Assembly: GCA_902580135.1 (NCBI GenBank)
Contig: CACHJL010000006.1
Span: 1 to 42,553, forward strand
Origin: an uncultured Pelagibacteraceae bacterium
GTDB lineage: Bacteria > Pseudomonadota > Alphaproteobacteria > Pelagibacterales > Pelagibacteraceae
Direction of reading: 5' to 3'
DNA: 42,553 nt
Part shown: in pieces, positions 1 through 7,795 of the stretch
Layout of the letters: each line of letters opens with the position of its first letter
Numbering within the stretch: the stretch's first letter is position 1
Translations under genes and position numbers: made by a program
Notes under the pieces: generated by a model
Databases searched by the model: none
What the model saw: the letters and a program-made list of their open reading frames with translations, nothing else
What the model was told of the DNA's origin: nothing

Positions 1-2022
1 TGGTCAAACGCAGAAGCAAAAAAATACATCAATAAGTATAAAAAACTGGGTCATTCAAAAGACATGGCTTTAAGAGTTTATACAACTAGATTATTGGGAA
101 GAAATAGTGAATTAGTTCTACATGGTGGAGGGAATACTTCCGTTAAAACTAATATTAGAGATATAGATGGTAAAAATTATGATGTTTTATGTGTAAAAGG
201 AAGTGGCTGGGATATGGCTGAAATAGAACCCGAAGGTCTACCTGCTGTTAAATTGCAACCTCTGTTAGCATTAAGAAATAAAAAATATCTATCTGACGAA
301 GATATGGTTGCATATCAAAAAAGAAATTTGATAAATATAAAATCTCCAAATCCTTCTGTTGAAACTTTTCTTCATGCCTTTTTGCCATTTAAATTTGTAG
401 ACCATACTCATTCTGATGCAATCATGAATGTAACTAATAGACCAAACGGAATTAAATTATGCAAAAAAATTTTTGGAAACAAAGTAAGTATCGTTCCTTA
501 TGTAATGCCTGGCTTTGACTTAGCAAAAAAAATTAATCAAGTTTATTCAAAAAACCCAAATATAAATTGTTTAATACTACTAAATCATGGAATTTTTACT
601 TTCGATAATGATGCAAAAAAATCTTATGATTTGATGATCAAATATGTTTCTGATGCGGAGAAAGAAATAAAAAAACTAAGATCAAAAAAAATAAAACAAA
701 TAAAAAGTTATAAAACTCAGTTTGCTCCTTTTCAAATAGCACCTATAATTAGAGGTTTATTATCAGAAGACAAAGATCAAAAATTCATAGTTAATTATAG
801 ATCAAATAAAAGTTTAAATTACTTCATTAATGGTAAAAATATTAAAAGTTATTCTACTAAAGGAACCGCTACACCAGACCATGTAATAAGAGTAAAACCT
901 TTTCCACTTATAATTACACCTAAGAAAAATTCATCGATTGATGATTTCAAAATATTAGCTGAAAAAGCTTTTAGAGAATACAGAAATAAGTACATCAAAT
1001 ATTTCAATAATAATAAAAAAAAGGTGAAAGAAAAAAAAACAATGCTTGATACTTCGCCGCGTGTAATTTTAATTCAAAATGTTGGTTTATTTACTGTAGG
1101 TAGCAATTTAAAAGCTTCTAAGATTGCTGGCGATCTTACCGAAACAAATGCAAGAGTAATTTCCTCTGTTGAAGAAACTTCAAAATATAAATTTATATCT
1201 GAAAAAGATCTTTTTAATATTGAATATTGGTCTTTAGAACAAGCTAAAATAAAAAAAACTAAAAAGATTTTAGAGGGGAATGTGGTAGTGATAACAGGTA
1301 GCGCAGGTGCAATAGGATCAGCTACATATAAACTTTTTAAAAGTTATGGAGCTGAAATTATTCTTCTTGATAATGATTTAAAAAAAATTAATCAACTCAA
1401 AAAAAATGTTAAGGATCTGTGTATACATTGTGATGTAACAAATAAAAATAGCGTTACCAGAGCTTTCAAAAAAATTTGTGAAATCTATGGAGGAATAGAT
1501 ATATTGATATCAAATGCTGGTACTGCTATTGGAGGATCTATAGCAGAAATTGATGACAAAATATTAAGAAAAAGTTTTGAAGAAAACTTTTTCTCTCATC
1601 AAAACTGTGCCTCTGAAGCCATTAAAATAATGAAAAAACAAAATATCAATGGTTGTTTATTATTTAATATTTCCAAGCAATCAGTTAATCCTGGGAAAAA
1701 TTTCGGACCTTATGGTCTTCCAAAATCAGCACTTTTAAGTCTTTGCAAACAATATGCGGTTGATTATGGTTCTTTTGGAATAAGATCTAATGGAATTAAT
1801 GCAGATAGAATAAGAAGTGGTCTACTAAATAGCAACATGATTAAATCAAGGGCTAAAGCGAGAGAAGTTACCACTGATCAATATATGAAAGGTAACTTGC
1901 TTCACAATGAAGTTAAGGCTGAAGATGTTGCTAAAGCATTTTTTCATTTAGCTGTATCCAAAAAAACTACTGGAGCTGTTCTTACTGTTGATGGCGGAAA
2001 CATTGCAGCTTCTTTAAGATAA
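1..2022 (+). CDS. Bifunctional class II aldolase / short-chain dehydrogenase (5' end outside window)
   Basis: The reading frame is open from base 1 through the ATG at 64, and the residues before that ATG look like the normal N-terminus of this family, so the gene is cut by the window edge and probably lacks only a few codons. The first half is a class II (zinc) aldolase domain with the metal-binding H-T-H at 403-411 and a later N-H-G. The second half is a short-chain dehydrogenase: Rossmann motif TGSAGAIG near 1294-1317, S-N-A-G, and the catalytic Y-G-L-P-K at 1711-1725. This matches the RhaD/YuxG-type fusion (COG3347), which generally cleaves a sugar or hydroxyacid phosphate and oxidises an alcohol or aldehyde; the substrate cannot be read from sequence. 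It lies 8 bp before a BKACE gene, probably co-transcribed. Confidence 0.88.
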   Translation, partial: WSNAEAKKYINKYKKLGHSKDMALRVYTTRLLGRNSELVLHGGGNTSVKTNIRDIDGKNYDVLCVKGSGWDMAEIEPEGLPAVKLQPLLALRNKKYLSDEDMVAYQKRNLINIKSPNPSVETFLHAFLPFKFVDHTHSDAIMNVTNRPNGIKLCKKIFGNKVSIVPYVMPGFDLAKKINQVYSKNPNINCLILLNHGIFTFDNDAKKSYDLMIKYVSDAEKEIKKLRSKKIKQIKSYKTQFAPFQIAPIIRGLLSEDKDQKFIVNYRSNKSLNYFINGKNIKSYSTKGTATPDHVIRVKPFPLIITPKKNSSIDDFKILAEKAFREYRNKYIKYFNNNKKKVKEKKTMLDTSPRVILIQNVGLFTVGSNLKASKIAGDLTETNARVISSVEETSKYKFISEKDLFNIEYWSLEQAKIKKTKKILEGNVVVITGSAGAIGSATYKLFKSYGAEIILLDNDLKKINQLKKNVKDLCIHCDVTNKNSVTRAFKKICEIYGGIDILISNAGTAIGGSIAEIDDKILRKSFEENFFSHQNCASEAIKIMKKQNINGCLLFNISKQSVNPGKNFGPYGLPKSALLSLCKQYAVDYGSFGIRSNGINADRIRSGLLNSNMIKSRAKAREVTTDQYMKGNLLHNEVKAEDVAKAFFHLAVSKKTTGAVLTVDGGNIAASLR

Positions 2023-2030
2023 TTTTTATA

Positions 2031-2810
2031 ATGTCATATTTTATACCTAACACATTGCCAAGATTAATGGTTGCTCCTAATGGAGCGAGACCTATGAAAA
2101 AAGATCATCCAGCTGTTCCTGTTACGATTTCAGAAACGGTTGAAACTGCTAAAGCATGTTTTGACGCTGGCGCAGGAGGAATACATTTTCATATGAGAGA
2201 CGAAAAAGGAGAACATATTTTAGATTCTGGTCTTTGTGAAGAAGCATTAAAAGAACTTCAAAAACAAGTTCCAAAAATGCATTTACAAATTACAACTGAA
2301 GCTGTAGGAAAGTATTCTCCGGACATAATGCGTAGGTTAGCTTTTGAAGTTAAACCTCCAGGTATTTCAATCGGTATAAGAGAAATGATTCCTTCACGAC
2401 AACCAAGTCTTGAAGATATAAAAGTTTATAAATTTTTAACAGATAATGGAACCAAAATTCAGCACATCTGTTATGAACCAAAGGACTTAGATCTACTTTC
2501 TGATCTTATTGAAAAAGCTAGTCTATCAAAAAAAGATGTTTGGTGCATGTTCGTAATTGGCCATTATTCAGGAAAATTAAGTAATCCTCAAAACATTCCA
2601 CCATTTCTAGAAAAACTTAAAACACATAATATAAATGCTGATTGGGCAGTTTGTGCATTTGCAAAAGAAGAAATAGCATGTCTTCAAATGGCAATAAAAT
2701 TAGGTGGTAAAATTAGAGTAGGTTTTGAAAATTCAATTTTAATGCCAGATGGAAAAATAGCGCCAAATAACGAAACAAAAGTTAAAGCAGCAAACTCTTT
2801 ATTTGGTTAA
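2031..2810 (+). CDS. BKACE-family beta-keto acid cleavage enzyme (DUF849)
   Basis: A 259-residue protein of the BKACE/Kce family, Zn enzymes that condense a beta-keto acid with acetyl-CoA to give acetoacetate and a new CoA ester. The N-terminal MVAPNGARP, the metal-binding H-F-H-M-R and the C-terminal RVGFENS all fit the family; it is slightly shorter than the usual 270-300 residues. In characterised Kce the C-terminal motif has Glu-Asp (metal ligand plus acidic residue); here it reads Glu-Asn, which may mark a subfamily. It follows the aldolase/dehydrogenase gene by 8 bp, and its 3' end overlaps the convergent monooxygenase gene by 12 bp. The keto acid substrate is unknown. Confidence 0.85.
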   Translation: MSYFIPNTLPRLMVAPNGARPMKKDHPAVPVTISETVETAKACFDAGAGGIHFHMRDEKGEHILDSGLCEEALKELQKQVPKMHLQITTEAVGKYSPDIMRRLAFEVKPPGISIGIREMIPSRQPSLEDIKVYKFLTDNGTKIQHICYEPKDLDLLSDLIEKASLSKKDVWCMFVIGHYSGKLSNPQNIPPFLEKLKTHNINADWAVCAFAKEEIACLQMAIKLGGKIRVGFENSILMPDGKIAPNNETKVKAANSLFG

Positions 2811-4232
2811 AAAATTATTTAATTTTTTTAAAAATTTATCAAAATTTTGTATTGAATTGCATGACTGTAAAATAAATCTATCAGGTCTTAAAATAATAGC
2901 TTTTGATTTATAATTTTTTAATAATTTTGACAATCCCACAACTTCATTTTCAATAATTATTGGAAATTTACTAAATTTACTTTTATTTTTTAATTCAGAT
3001 GTAATAATTATTAATAGATTTTTAGAAAATTTATCATCAAGGGATTTTCCATTTTTCATTTTTAGTTGAGGAAAAATTATACCTCTATTATTATCCTTAT
3101 TTTGACCGAGACCTGGTCCTAATTTTGGTTTAATTGATTGCATACTTTTAGTACCATCTTGATTTAAAGAGATATTGTCAGTAATTTGGGTTGACTCAAT
3201 CGCATTTACAAATTCACCCATTCTCATTGTCGTTTCAATATATTCCTTTACATTTGAAAATCTTTCGGATTGGTAGCTATCTAATATTTTTTTATCATGT
3301 TTATTTTGTAAACATTTTGCAATTTTCCAGGCTAAATTCGATGCATCTCTAACTCCTGCACACATACCTTGTCCCATAAAAGGTGGCATTAAATGCGCTG
3401 CATCTCCAGCTACAAAAGTTCTTCCTCTGCTCCATTTTCTAGAAATTGCAGATTTGAAAGTATAAATTGCTTTTCTTTCTATATATGCTTCACTTTTTTT
3501 TAACCAAGGTTTTAAAAAATTCCAAATATAAGTTTCTGAAAGAATTTTATTTTCATTCTGATTATTCTTAATAGCAAATTCCCATCTTCTTCTTTTTCCT
3601 ACATTTCTGCAATATGTTGCTGGTTGTTTTGGATTTGAATATTGAATAGTTCTATCAGGGAGATTTTTTTTATTTTTTCTTAAAATTAAATCCACCACAA
3701 CCCATTTTTGGGTAAAACCAAGGTTGTCCATTTTTGTTTTTATTTCTTTTCTTATTATTGAATTAGCCCCATCACATCCAACAACATATTTTGATTTTAT
3801 TTCATATAAAATTTTGTCTTTTGTATTTTTAATTTTAACAACTTCTGAGTTTTGTAGAATTTTAACTTTTTTATATTTTTTTAATTTTTTTCTAAGTTGT
3901 CTTTCTAAATCAGGTTGATTAAACCTATAGCTTGGATACCAGCCATTAATTGTAATCTTTCTGGGTCTTGGCCAATCAAGAATTATTTTCCCTTTTGAAT
4001 TAACAAATTTTGTACCTTTGTTTATTATGGTATATTTTAAAAAATCATTAGTTATTCCAATTGTTTCAAATACTCTCATTACTTCATCGTCAAAATGAAC
4101 TGCTCTTGGCAATGGGTAGAAACTTTTTTCTCTTTCTAAAATTAATACTGAAAATCCATTTAAAGCAAATAAGTTTGCAAGAGTTCCACCGGTAGGGCCT
4201 AAACCAACTATAATAACATCATACTCTTTCAT
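2799..4232 (-). CDS. FAD-dependent aromatic hydroxylase (MhpA/PheA-like monooxygenase)
   Basis: A 477-residue group A flavoprotein monooxygenase that would hydroxylate a phenolic ring using NAD(P)H and O2. Visible motifs: the FAD-binding GLGPTG at residues 10-15 with E33 ending beta-2, the G-C-D-G-A-N-S motif at 152-158, and the second FAD motif G-D-A-A-H-L-M-P-P at 276-284. A C-terminal thioredoxin-like tail ends in the typical I-L-R-P-D-R-F-I. The family includes 3-(3-hydroxyphenyl)propionate hydroxylase, usually about 550 residues, so this is a shorter member. It is the last gene of the minus-strand operon FAH hydrolase-dctP-dioxygenase-hydroxylase, 32 bp after the dioxygenase. That context suggests it makes the catechol-type substrate of the neighbouring dioxygenase; the exact aromatic is not known. 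Confidence 0.87.
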   Translation of the reverse strand: MKEYDVIIVGLGPTGGTLANLFALNGFSVLILEREKSFYPLPRAVHFDDEVMRVFETIGITNDFLKYTIINKGTKFVNSKGKIILDWPRPRKITINGWYPSYRFNQPDLERQLRKKLKKYKKVKILQNSEVVKIKNTKDKILYEIKSKYVVGCDGANSIIRKEIKTKMDNLGFTQKWVVVDLILRKNKKNLPDRTIQYSNPKQPATYCRNVGKRRRWEFAIKNNQNENKILSETYIWNFLKPWLKKSEAYIERKAIYTFKSAISRKWSRGRTFVAGDAAHLMPPFMGQGMCAGVRDASNLAWKIAKCLQNKHDKKILDSYQSERFSNVKEYIETTMRMGEFVNAIESTQITDNISLNQDGTKSMQSIKPKLGPGLGQNKDNNRGIIFPQLKMKNGKSLDDKFSKNLLIIITSELKNKSKFSKFPIIIENEVVGLSKLLKNYKSKAIILRPDRFILQSCNSIQNFDKFLKKLNNFLTK

Positions 4233-4264
4233 TTTTTATTAAATCAATTTGATAAATTATGAAT

Positions 4265-5239
4265 TTATTTTTTATCTGTAATATTAGAGTATAGCCATGG
4301 ACAATCTATTAATAAAGGCGCCTGTTTGCCTTCTGCTGCTGTTTCCATTCTTTTGTTTCTAAATTTCATTCTCTCTTCTTTTGGTAAATACAGTCTTTCA
4401 TGGCCCCAAAAACTAGGGCCTTCAAATGTTTCAATTGGTTGCCAAGAGCTTGGATCTATAATTCTACCACCCCATCCATTTTCTACAAAAAAACCTGATG
4501 GAGTTATTGAATAAAAAGATGTCATATAATCATTGGTATGTCTTCCCATGGTATAAGCAATTGCGTCATCTTTATATTGCAATAAATCGTATCCTTGACC
4601 AACATCATCAAGATTATTGTATTCAACCATAAAATGATGAAACCCTGTTCTTCCAGATCCAAAAAGTGCCATGCTGTGATGACGACCATTAACATGAAAA
4701 AAACAAAGAGAGATTGGTGTATTACTGTAATCGCTAATTTTAAATCCTAATAAATCACGATAAAAAGGTACAACTTTATTAAAATCTTTAACGTGTAAAA
4801 CAACATGTCCCATTCCTAATGCACCAGTCTTAAAACCAGAAATTGGCCTGGATGGTTTAAAAGGCTCTGTATCTTTCATGGGGCTGTAAACAAGTTCAAT
4901 TCGATTACCTTGTGGATCATTAAAATGAATTAAATTTTCAACAAATCTTTTATCTGAGTATGATGTACTCCCTAAAGTAACAGCTACATTGTTAGCTTCT
5001 AGTTTTTTTGCGTAAATTTCTAAATCTTCTTTTTTTTCAACTTCCCAACCTACAAAAGCCAAACTATCACCTGCATCACCAGTTATAGCCAATCGCTGTT
5101 TGTGATCATCCATTCTAAAAGACAGGGTGTCTTTACCTCTATCAACTTTTTGCATCCCCAAACATTTTTCAGAATAATCAGACCAATCTTCAATTTTATC
5201 TGAATTTACACCTATGTAACTTAAAGCATTTATTGCCAT
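4265..5239 (-). CDS. Type I extradiol ring-cleavage dioxygenase (BphC-like, VOC fold)
   Basis: A 324-residue two-domain vicinal-oxygen-chelate protein resembling 2,3-dihydroxybiphenyl 1,2-dioxygenase. The catalytic residues known from BphC align: iron ligands H145, H202 and E253 (in V-E-N-G-W-G-G-R), plus H188, H234 and Y243 for acid-base chemistry and substrate binding. It should therefore be an active Fe(II) meta-cleavage enzyme rather than a generic VOC protein. It sits between the TRAP binding protein and the flavin hydroxylase on the minus strand, preceded by a GC-rich hairpin at 5264-5291. Inference: it opens the ring of the catechol made by the downstream hydroxylase. Which catechol (dihydroxyphenylpropionate-like, dihydroxybenzoate-like or other) cannot be told. 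Confidence 0.87.
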   Translation of the reverse strand: MAINALSYIGVNSDKIEDWSDYSEKCLGMQKVDRGKDTLSFRMDDHKQRLAITGDAGDSLAFVGWEVEKKEDLEIYAKKLEANNVAVTLGSTSYSDKRFVENLIHFNDPQGNRIELVYSPMKDTEPFKPSRPISGFKTGALGMGHVVLHVKDFNKVVPFYRDLLGFKISDYSNTPISLCFFHVNGRHHSMALFGSGRTGFHHFMVEYNNLDDVGQGYDLLQYKDDAIAYTMGRHTNDYMTSFYSITPSGFFVENGWGGRIIDPSSWQPIETFEGPSFWGHERLYLPKEERMKFRNKRMETAAEGKQAPLLIDCPWLYSNITDKK

Positions 5240-5263
5240 GAGAATCTTATACTAAATTTATAA

Positions 5264-5291
5264 TGAGCCCGCTATGAGAAATGCGGGCTCA
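5264..5291 (-). promoter_or_regulatory. Intercistronic GC-rich hairpin after dctP
   Basis: A perfect 9-bp inverted repeat (GAGCCCGC at 5265-5272 with GCGGGCTC at 5283-5290, extended by one T-A pair) around a 10-base loop, in otherwise AT-rich DNA. It lies between the dctP stop and the dioxygenase start on the minus strand. No T-run follows on either strand, so it is not a textbook intrinsic terminator. It could be an mRNA-stabilising or attenuating hairpin that keeps the binding-protein message more abundant than the enzymes, a common arrangement after solute-binding-protein genes. Confidence 0.6.
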
Positions 5292-5310
5292 ATTAATCTG
5301 TGTTTATATA

Positions 5311-6324
5311 TTAACCGTCAATTGCTCTAATGATTTGTCTTGCTCTTTTAAGAACAGCGTCCCCGTCAAGACCTTTACCTTTCATTTCAGCTAACCAGTC
5401 AGATTCTATTGGTGCTAATATTTTTTTATATTCAGCAATTACAGAGTCTGATGCAATGATAATTTCATGACCATCTTTCTTTGAAATCTCATTTTTCATT
5501 TTTGCATTTTGATTATCAATTAATCTTGATGCCCAATCACCAAAAGCATGTCCACTATATTTATCAATACAAGCCTTTGCTCCAGAAGATAAACTATTAT
5601 ATTTGTCTTGGTTCATGATTAATCCAAATGTTGCATTTGTTATATTAACTTCTGTATGATATTTAGTTACATCAAACAATCTGAATGAACCAACTGCAGT
5701 ATAAGGAAAAGGTGTTCCATCTATAACTCCTTTATTAAGAGCTTCTGATGTACCAGGAGCAGGTACCTTTACTCCTGTTGCGCCTAAAGTTTTAAGAATT
5801 GTACCAGCAATTTTACTTGGTACTCTCATTTTTTTACCTTTAAAGTCTGAAGGGTTAACAACTTTCTCTGATTTCATATGAATTTGATAACCAGGGTTAG
5901 AGTGTAATCCTATAACTTTAATCCCTGCCATTTCTTTATCTAAATATCCTTCATTAAAAAGAGTATTTAAAGCTGTTGATCCAGCTCTAGATGTTTTAGT
6001 AAGGAATGGTAATTCTATTACAGAACTTAGTGGAAACTGACCACCTATATAACCTAAAACAGTCCAAGAAATGTCAGCAACACCTGAAGTGACAATATCA
6101 TACTGCTTAGGAGGACTACCTAAAACTCCTCCAGCATACATTTTTACATTTACCGCTCCAGCCGAACAGTTATTAACTTTATCTGCCCAAGCAGCAAGAA
6201 TTTTACTAGCTATAAATGCTTTAGGTGGTTCAAAAGTTGCTAATTTAAGTTCATTAGCTGAGGCAGCGCTAATTATGCTTAAAGAAAAAACTCCCAAAAC
6301 AAATCCAATTAATTTTTTTTTCAT
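5311..6324 (-). CDS. dctP: TRAP transporter solute-binding protein (DctP family)
   Basis: A 337-residue periplasmic binding protein with a clear signal peptide (MKKK, a hydrophobic core, then cleavage likely after S-A-A-S-A at about residues 19-23). The mature part has the DctP layout, including the G-K-K-M-R-V-P segment whose Arg usually clamps a substrate carboxylate. TRAP systems take up organic acids with a sodium gradient. It lies 49 bp downstream of the FAH hydrolase and upstream of the ring-cleavage genes, while dctQ and dctM are divergent at 7295-9095, so the three parts form one transporter split over two transcripts. The ligand is inferred to be an aromatic or related carboxylate from context only. 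Confidence 0.92.
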   Translation of the reverse strand: MKKKLIGFVLGVFSLSIISAASANELKLATFEPPKAFIASKILAAWADKVNNCSAGAVNVKMYAGGVLGSPPKQYDIVTSGVADISWTVLGYIGGQFPLSSVIELPFLTKTSRAGSTALNTLFNEGYLDKEMAGIKVIGLHSNPGYQIHMKSEKVVNPSDFKGKKMRVPSKIAGTILKTLGATGVKVPAPGTSEALNKGVIDGTPFPYTAVGSFRLFDVTKYHTEVNITNATFGLIMNQDKYNSLSSGAKACIDKYSGHAFGDWASRLIDNQNAKMKNEISKKDGHEIIIASDSVIAEYKKILAPIESDWLAEMKGKGLDGDAVLKRARQIIRAIDG

Positions 6325-6373
6325 ATTATTTCCCTTTTTGATTAATAATTAATCTAAAAGTTTAACTTGAAAT

Positions 6374-7225
6374 TTAAATTATTTCATCCTTAATAGTATT
6401 AGATAAAACGCCAATATCCGTGATTTCTACTTCAACATTGTCGCCTGGTTTCATAAAAATAGGTGGGTTTCTTTTAAATCCAACACCACCAGGAGTTCCG
6501 GTTACCAAAACATCTCCGGCTCTCCAAGCCATAGCTTTGGATACATAAGAAATTAATATTGGTATATCAAAAATTAGTTGGCTTAATTTTGCATTTTGCA
6601 TAACGTTTCCATTCAATCTTGTTTCAAGAGTAAGCTGCTTGTAGTCATTAATATCCTCAGCAAGAACCATATGTGGACCAAAACTTCCTGTTTTTTCAAA
6701 ATTTTTTCCCATACCAAATTGTCTTGTGTGTCTTTGCCATTCACGAATAGTGCTTTCATTATAACAAGAATAACCAACGATATGTTTTAGCGCTTCCTCA
6801 GGTTTAATATGTTTCCCGCCTTCACCCATTATAACTGCCATCTCACCTTCATAATCCAAACTATGAGATGCAATAGGTCTTTGAATTGCTTGCTTATGCG
6901 CTGTTTGACTTTCAGGAAAACGATGAAATATAACCGGGTTTTCTTCTACTGTACGATTTGTCTCTTTAACATGTTCACTATAATTTAAACCAACACAAAT
7001 AATTTTTCCTGGATTAGGAATTAAAGGTAAATATTCAATATCATTTAAACCAATATTTCCTGGATTTTGACTTACATACTTTTTTGCTTCTGGAATTCCT
7101 TTGTTTTCAATTAGAGCTTTTAAACTTTTAGCCCCTGAAATTTTACCAGTAAGATCTGTGATCGTTTCATTATTTATAATTCCAAATTTTGCTTCTTTAT
7201 TCAGTAAAAAAGAAATGAATTTCAT
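6374..7225 (-). CDS. Fumarylacetoacetate hydrolase (FAH) family protein
   Basis: A 283-residue FAH-family protein: a short N-terminal domain followed by the catalytic domain. D-Y-E-G-E-M supplies the two metal-binding glutamates, and the C-terminal V-T-G-T-P-G-G-V-G-F motif is intact. The third metal ligand, normally Asp in a G-Y-x-x-Y-N-D motif, reads N-E-S here, a conservative Asp-to-Glu change. Family members hydrolyse acylpyruvates or hydrate and decarboxylate ring-fission products. It is the first gene of the minus-strand operon with dctP, the extradiol dioxygenase and the hydroxylase, which fits a lower meta-cleavage step. Assignment to a specific reaction is not possible. Confidence 0.88.
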   Translation of the reverse strand: MKFISFLLNKEAKFGIINNETITDLTGKISGAKSLKALIENKGIPEAKKYVSQNPGNIGLNDIEYLPLIPNPGKIICVGLNYSEHVKETNRTVEENPVIFHRFPESQTAHKQAIQRPIASHSLDYEGEMAVIMGEGGKHIKPEEALKHIVGYSCYNESTIREWQRHTRQFGMGKNFEKTGSFGPHMVLAEDINDYKQLTLETRLNGNVMQNAKLSQLIFDIPILISYVSKAMAWRAGDVLVTGTPGGVGFKRNPPIFMKPGDNVEVEITDIGVLSNTIKDEII

Positions 7226-7252
7226 AATTAAAGCTTTCTGTTTATTAAATGT

Positions 7253-7281
7253 TTTATATGTTAAAGTTTATTAAATTTGAA
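7253..7281 (-). promoter_or_regulatory. Possible sigma70 promoter for the FAH-dctP-dioxygenase-hydroxylase operon
   Basis: On the minus strand TTCAAA (7276-7281) and TATAAA (7253-7258) are separated by exactly 17 bp, about 27 bp upstream of the FAH start codon, in the 69-bp gap between divergent genes. The boxes match consensus at 4 and 5 of 6 positions. Such matches are frequent in AT-rich DNA, so this is tentative. Confidence 0.35.
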
Positions 7282-7294
7282 GTGACATTTTGTT

Positions 7295-7795
7295 ATGAAA
7301 TTTAAAATAGATAAAATATTTGATTATTCTGCATCAGCATCAGGTTTGGTGTTGCTTTTTTTAGCATTATTAACTTTTGCAGATGTTTTTGGAAGAAGAT
7401 TCTTAAACTCTCCAGTCACAGGGACTATTGAATTGGTTGAAATAGGTATGGCTGTTGTTGCTTTTTTAGCAATGCCTAGAGCTTTTTTTTTAAATGCTAA
7501 TGTATCAGCAGATTTTATTAATAATTTAAATCTTGGAAAATTTAAAACTTATCTTGTTATTCTTAAATTTTTTTTAATGTTAATAACCATGTCCCTAATG
7601 GCATATGCAACTACTATTACATCTTATAAATTCATGAATAATCAAAGAGTTACACTTGATCTTGAATTATATTTTTATCCTTTTTATTTTATTTGTGCTA
7701 TTGCTATGTGGCTCAGTGTAATTGCAATTATTGTTTGGTTTATTAAAGCTATTAACAACAATAAATCTAGTCTAAGAAAATATAATGGGAATTGA
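7295..7795 (+). CDS. dctQ: TRAP transporter small membrane subunit (DctQ family)
   Basis: A 166-residue protein with four hydrophobic segments and the DctQ signature region around D-V-F-G-R-R-F-L-N at residues 29-37. DctQ is the small permease subunit that pairs with DctM in the inner membrane. The gene overlaps dctM by 11 bp, which suggests translational coupling, and is transcribed away from dctP and the FAH gene across a 69-bp shared upstream region, so both arms of the cluster could be controlled from one site. Confidence 0.92.
   Translation: MKFKIDKIFDYSASASGLVLLFLALLTFADVFGRRFLNSPVTGTIELVEIGMAVVAFLAMPRAFFLNANVSADFINNLNLGKFKTYLVILKFFLMLITMSLMAYATTITSYKFMNNQRVTLDLELYFYPFYFICAIAMWLSVIAIIVWFIKAINNNKSSLRKYNGN

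Noticed and set aside
64..66. ATG at 64 as the start of the first gene
   Set aside because: The frame is open upstream to base 1 with family-like residues, so the ATG is internal and the gene is cut by the window edge.
5264..5291. Intrinsic terminator at the GC-rich hairpin
   Set aside because: No T-run follows on either strand, and the downstream genes look operonic, so it is listed as a regulatory hairpin instead.
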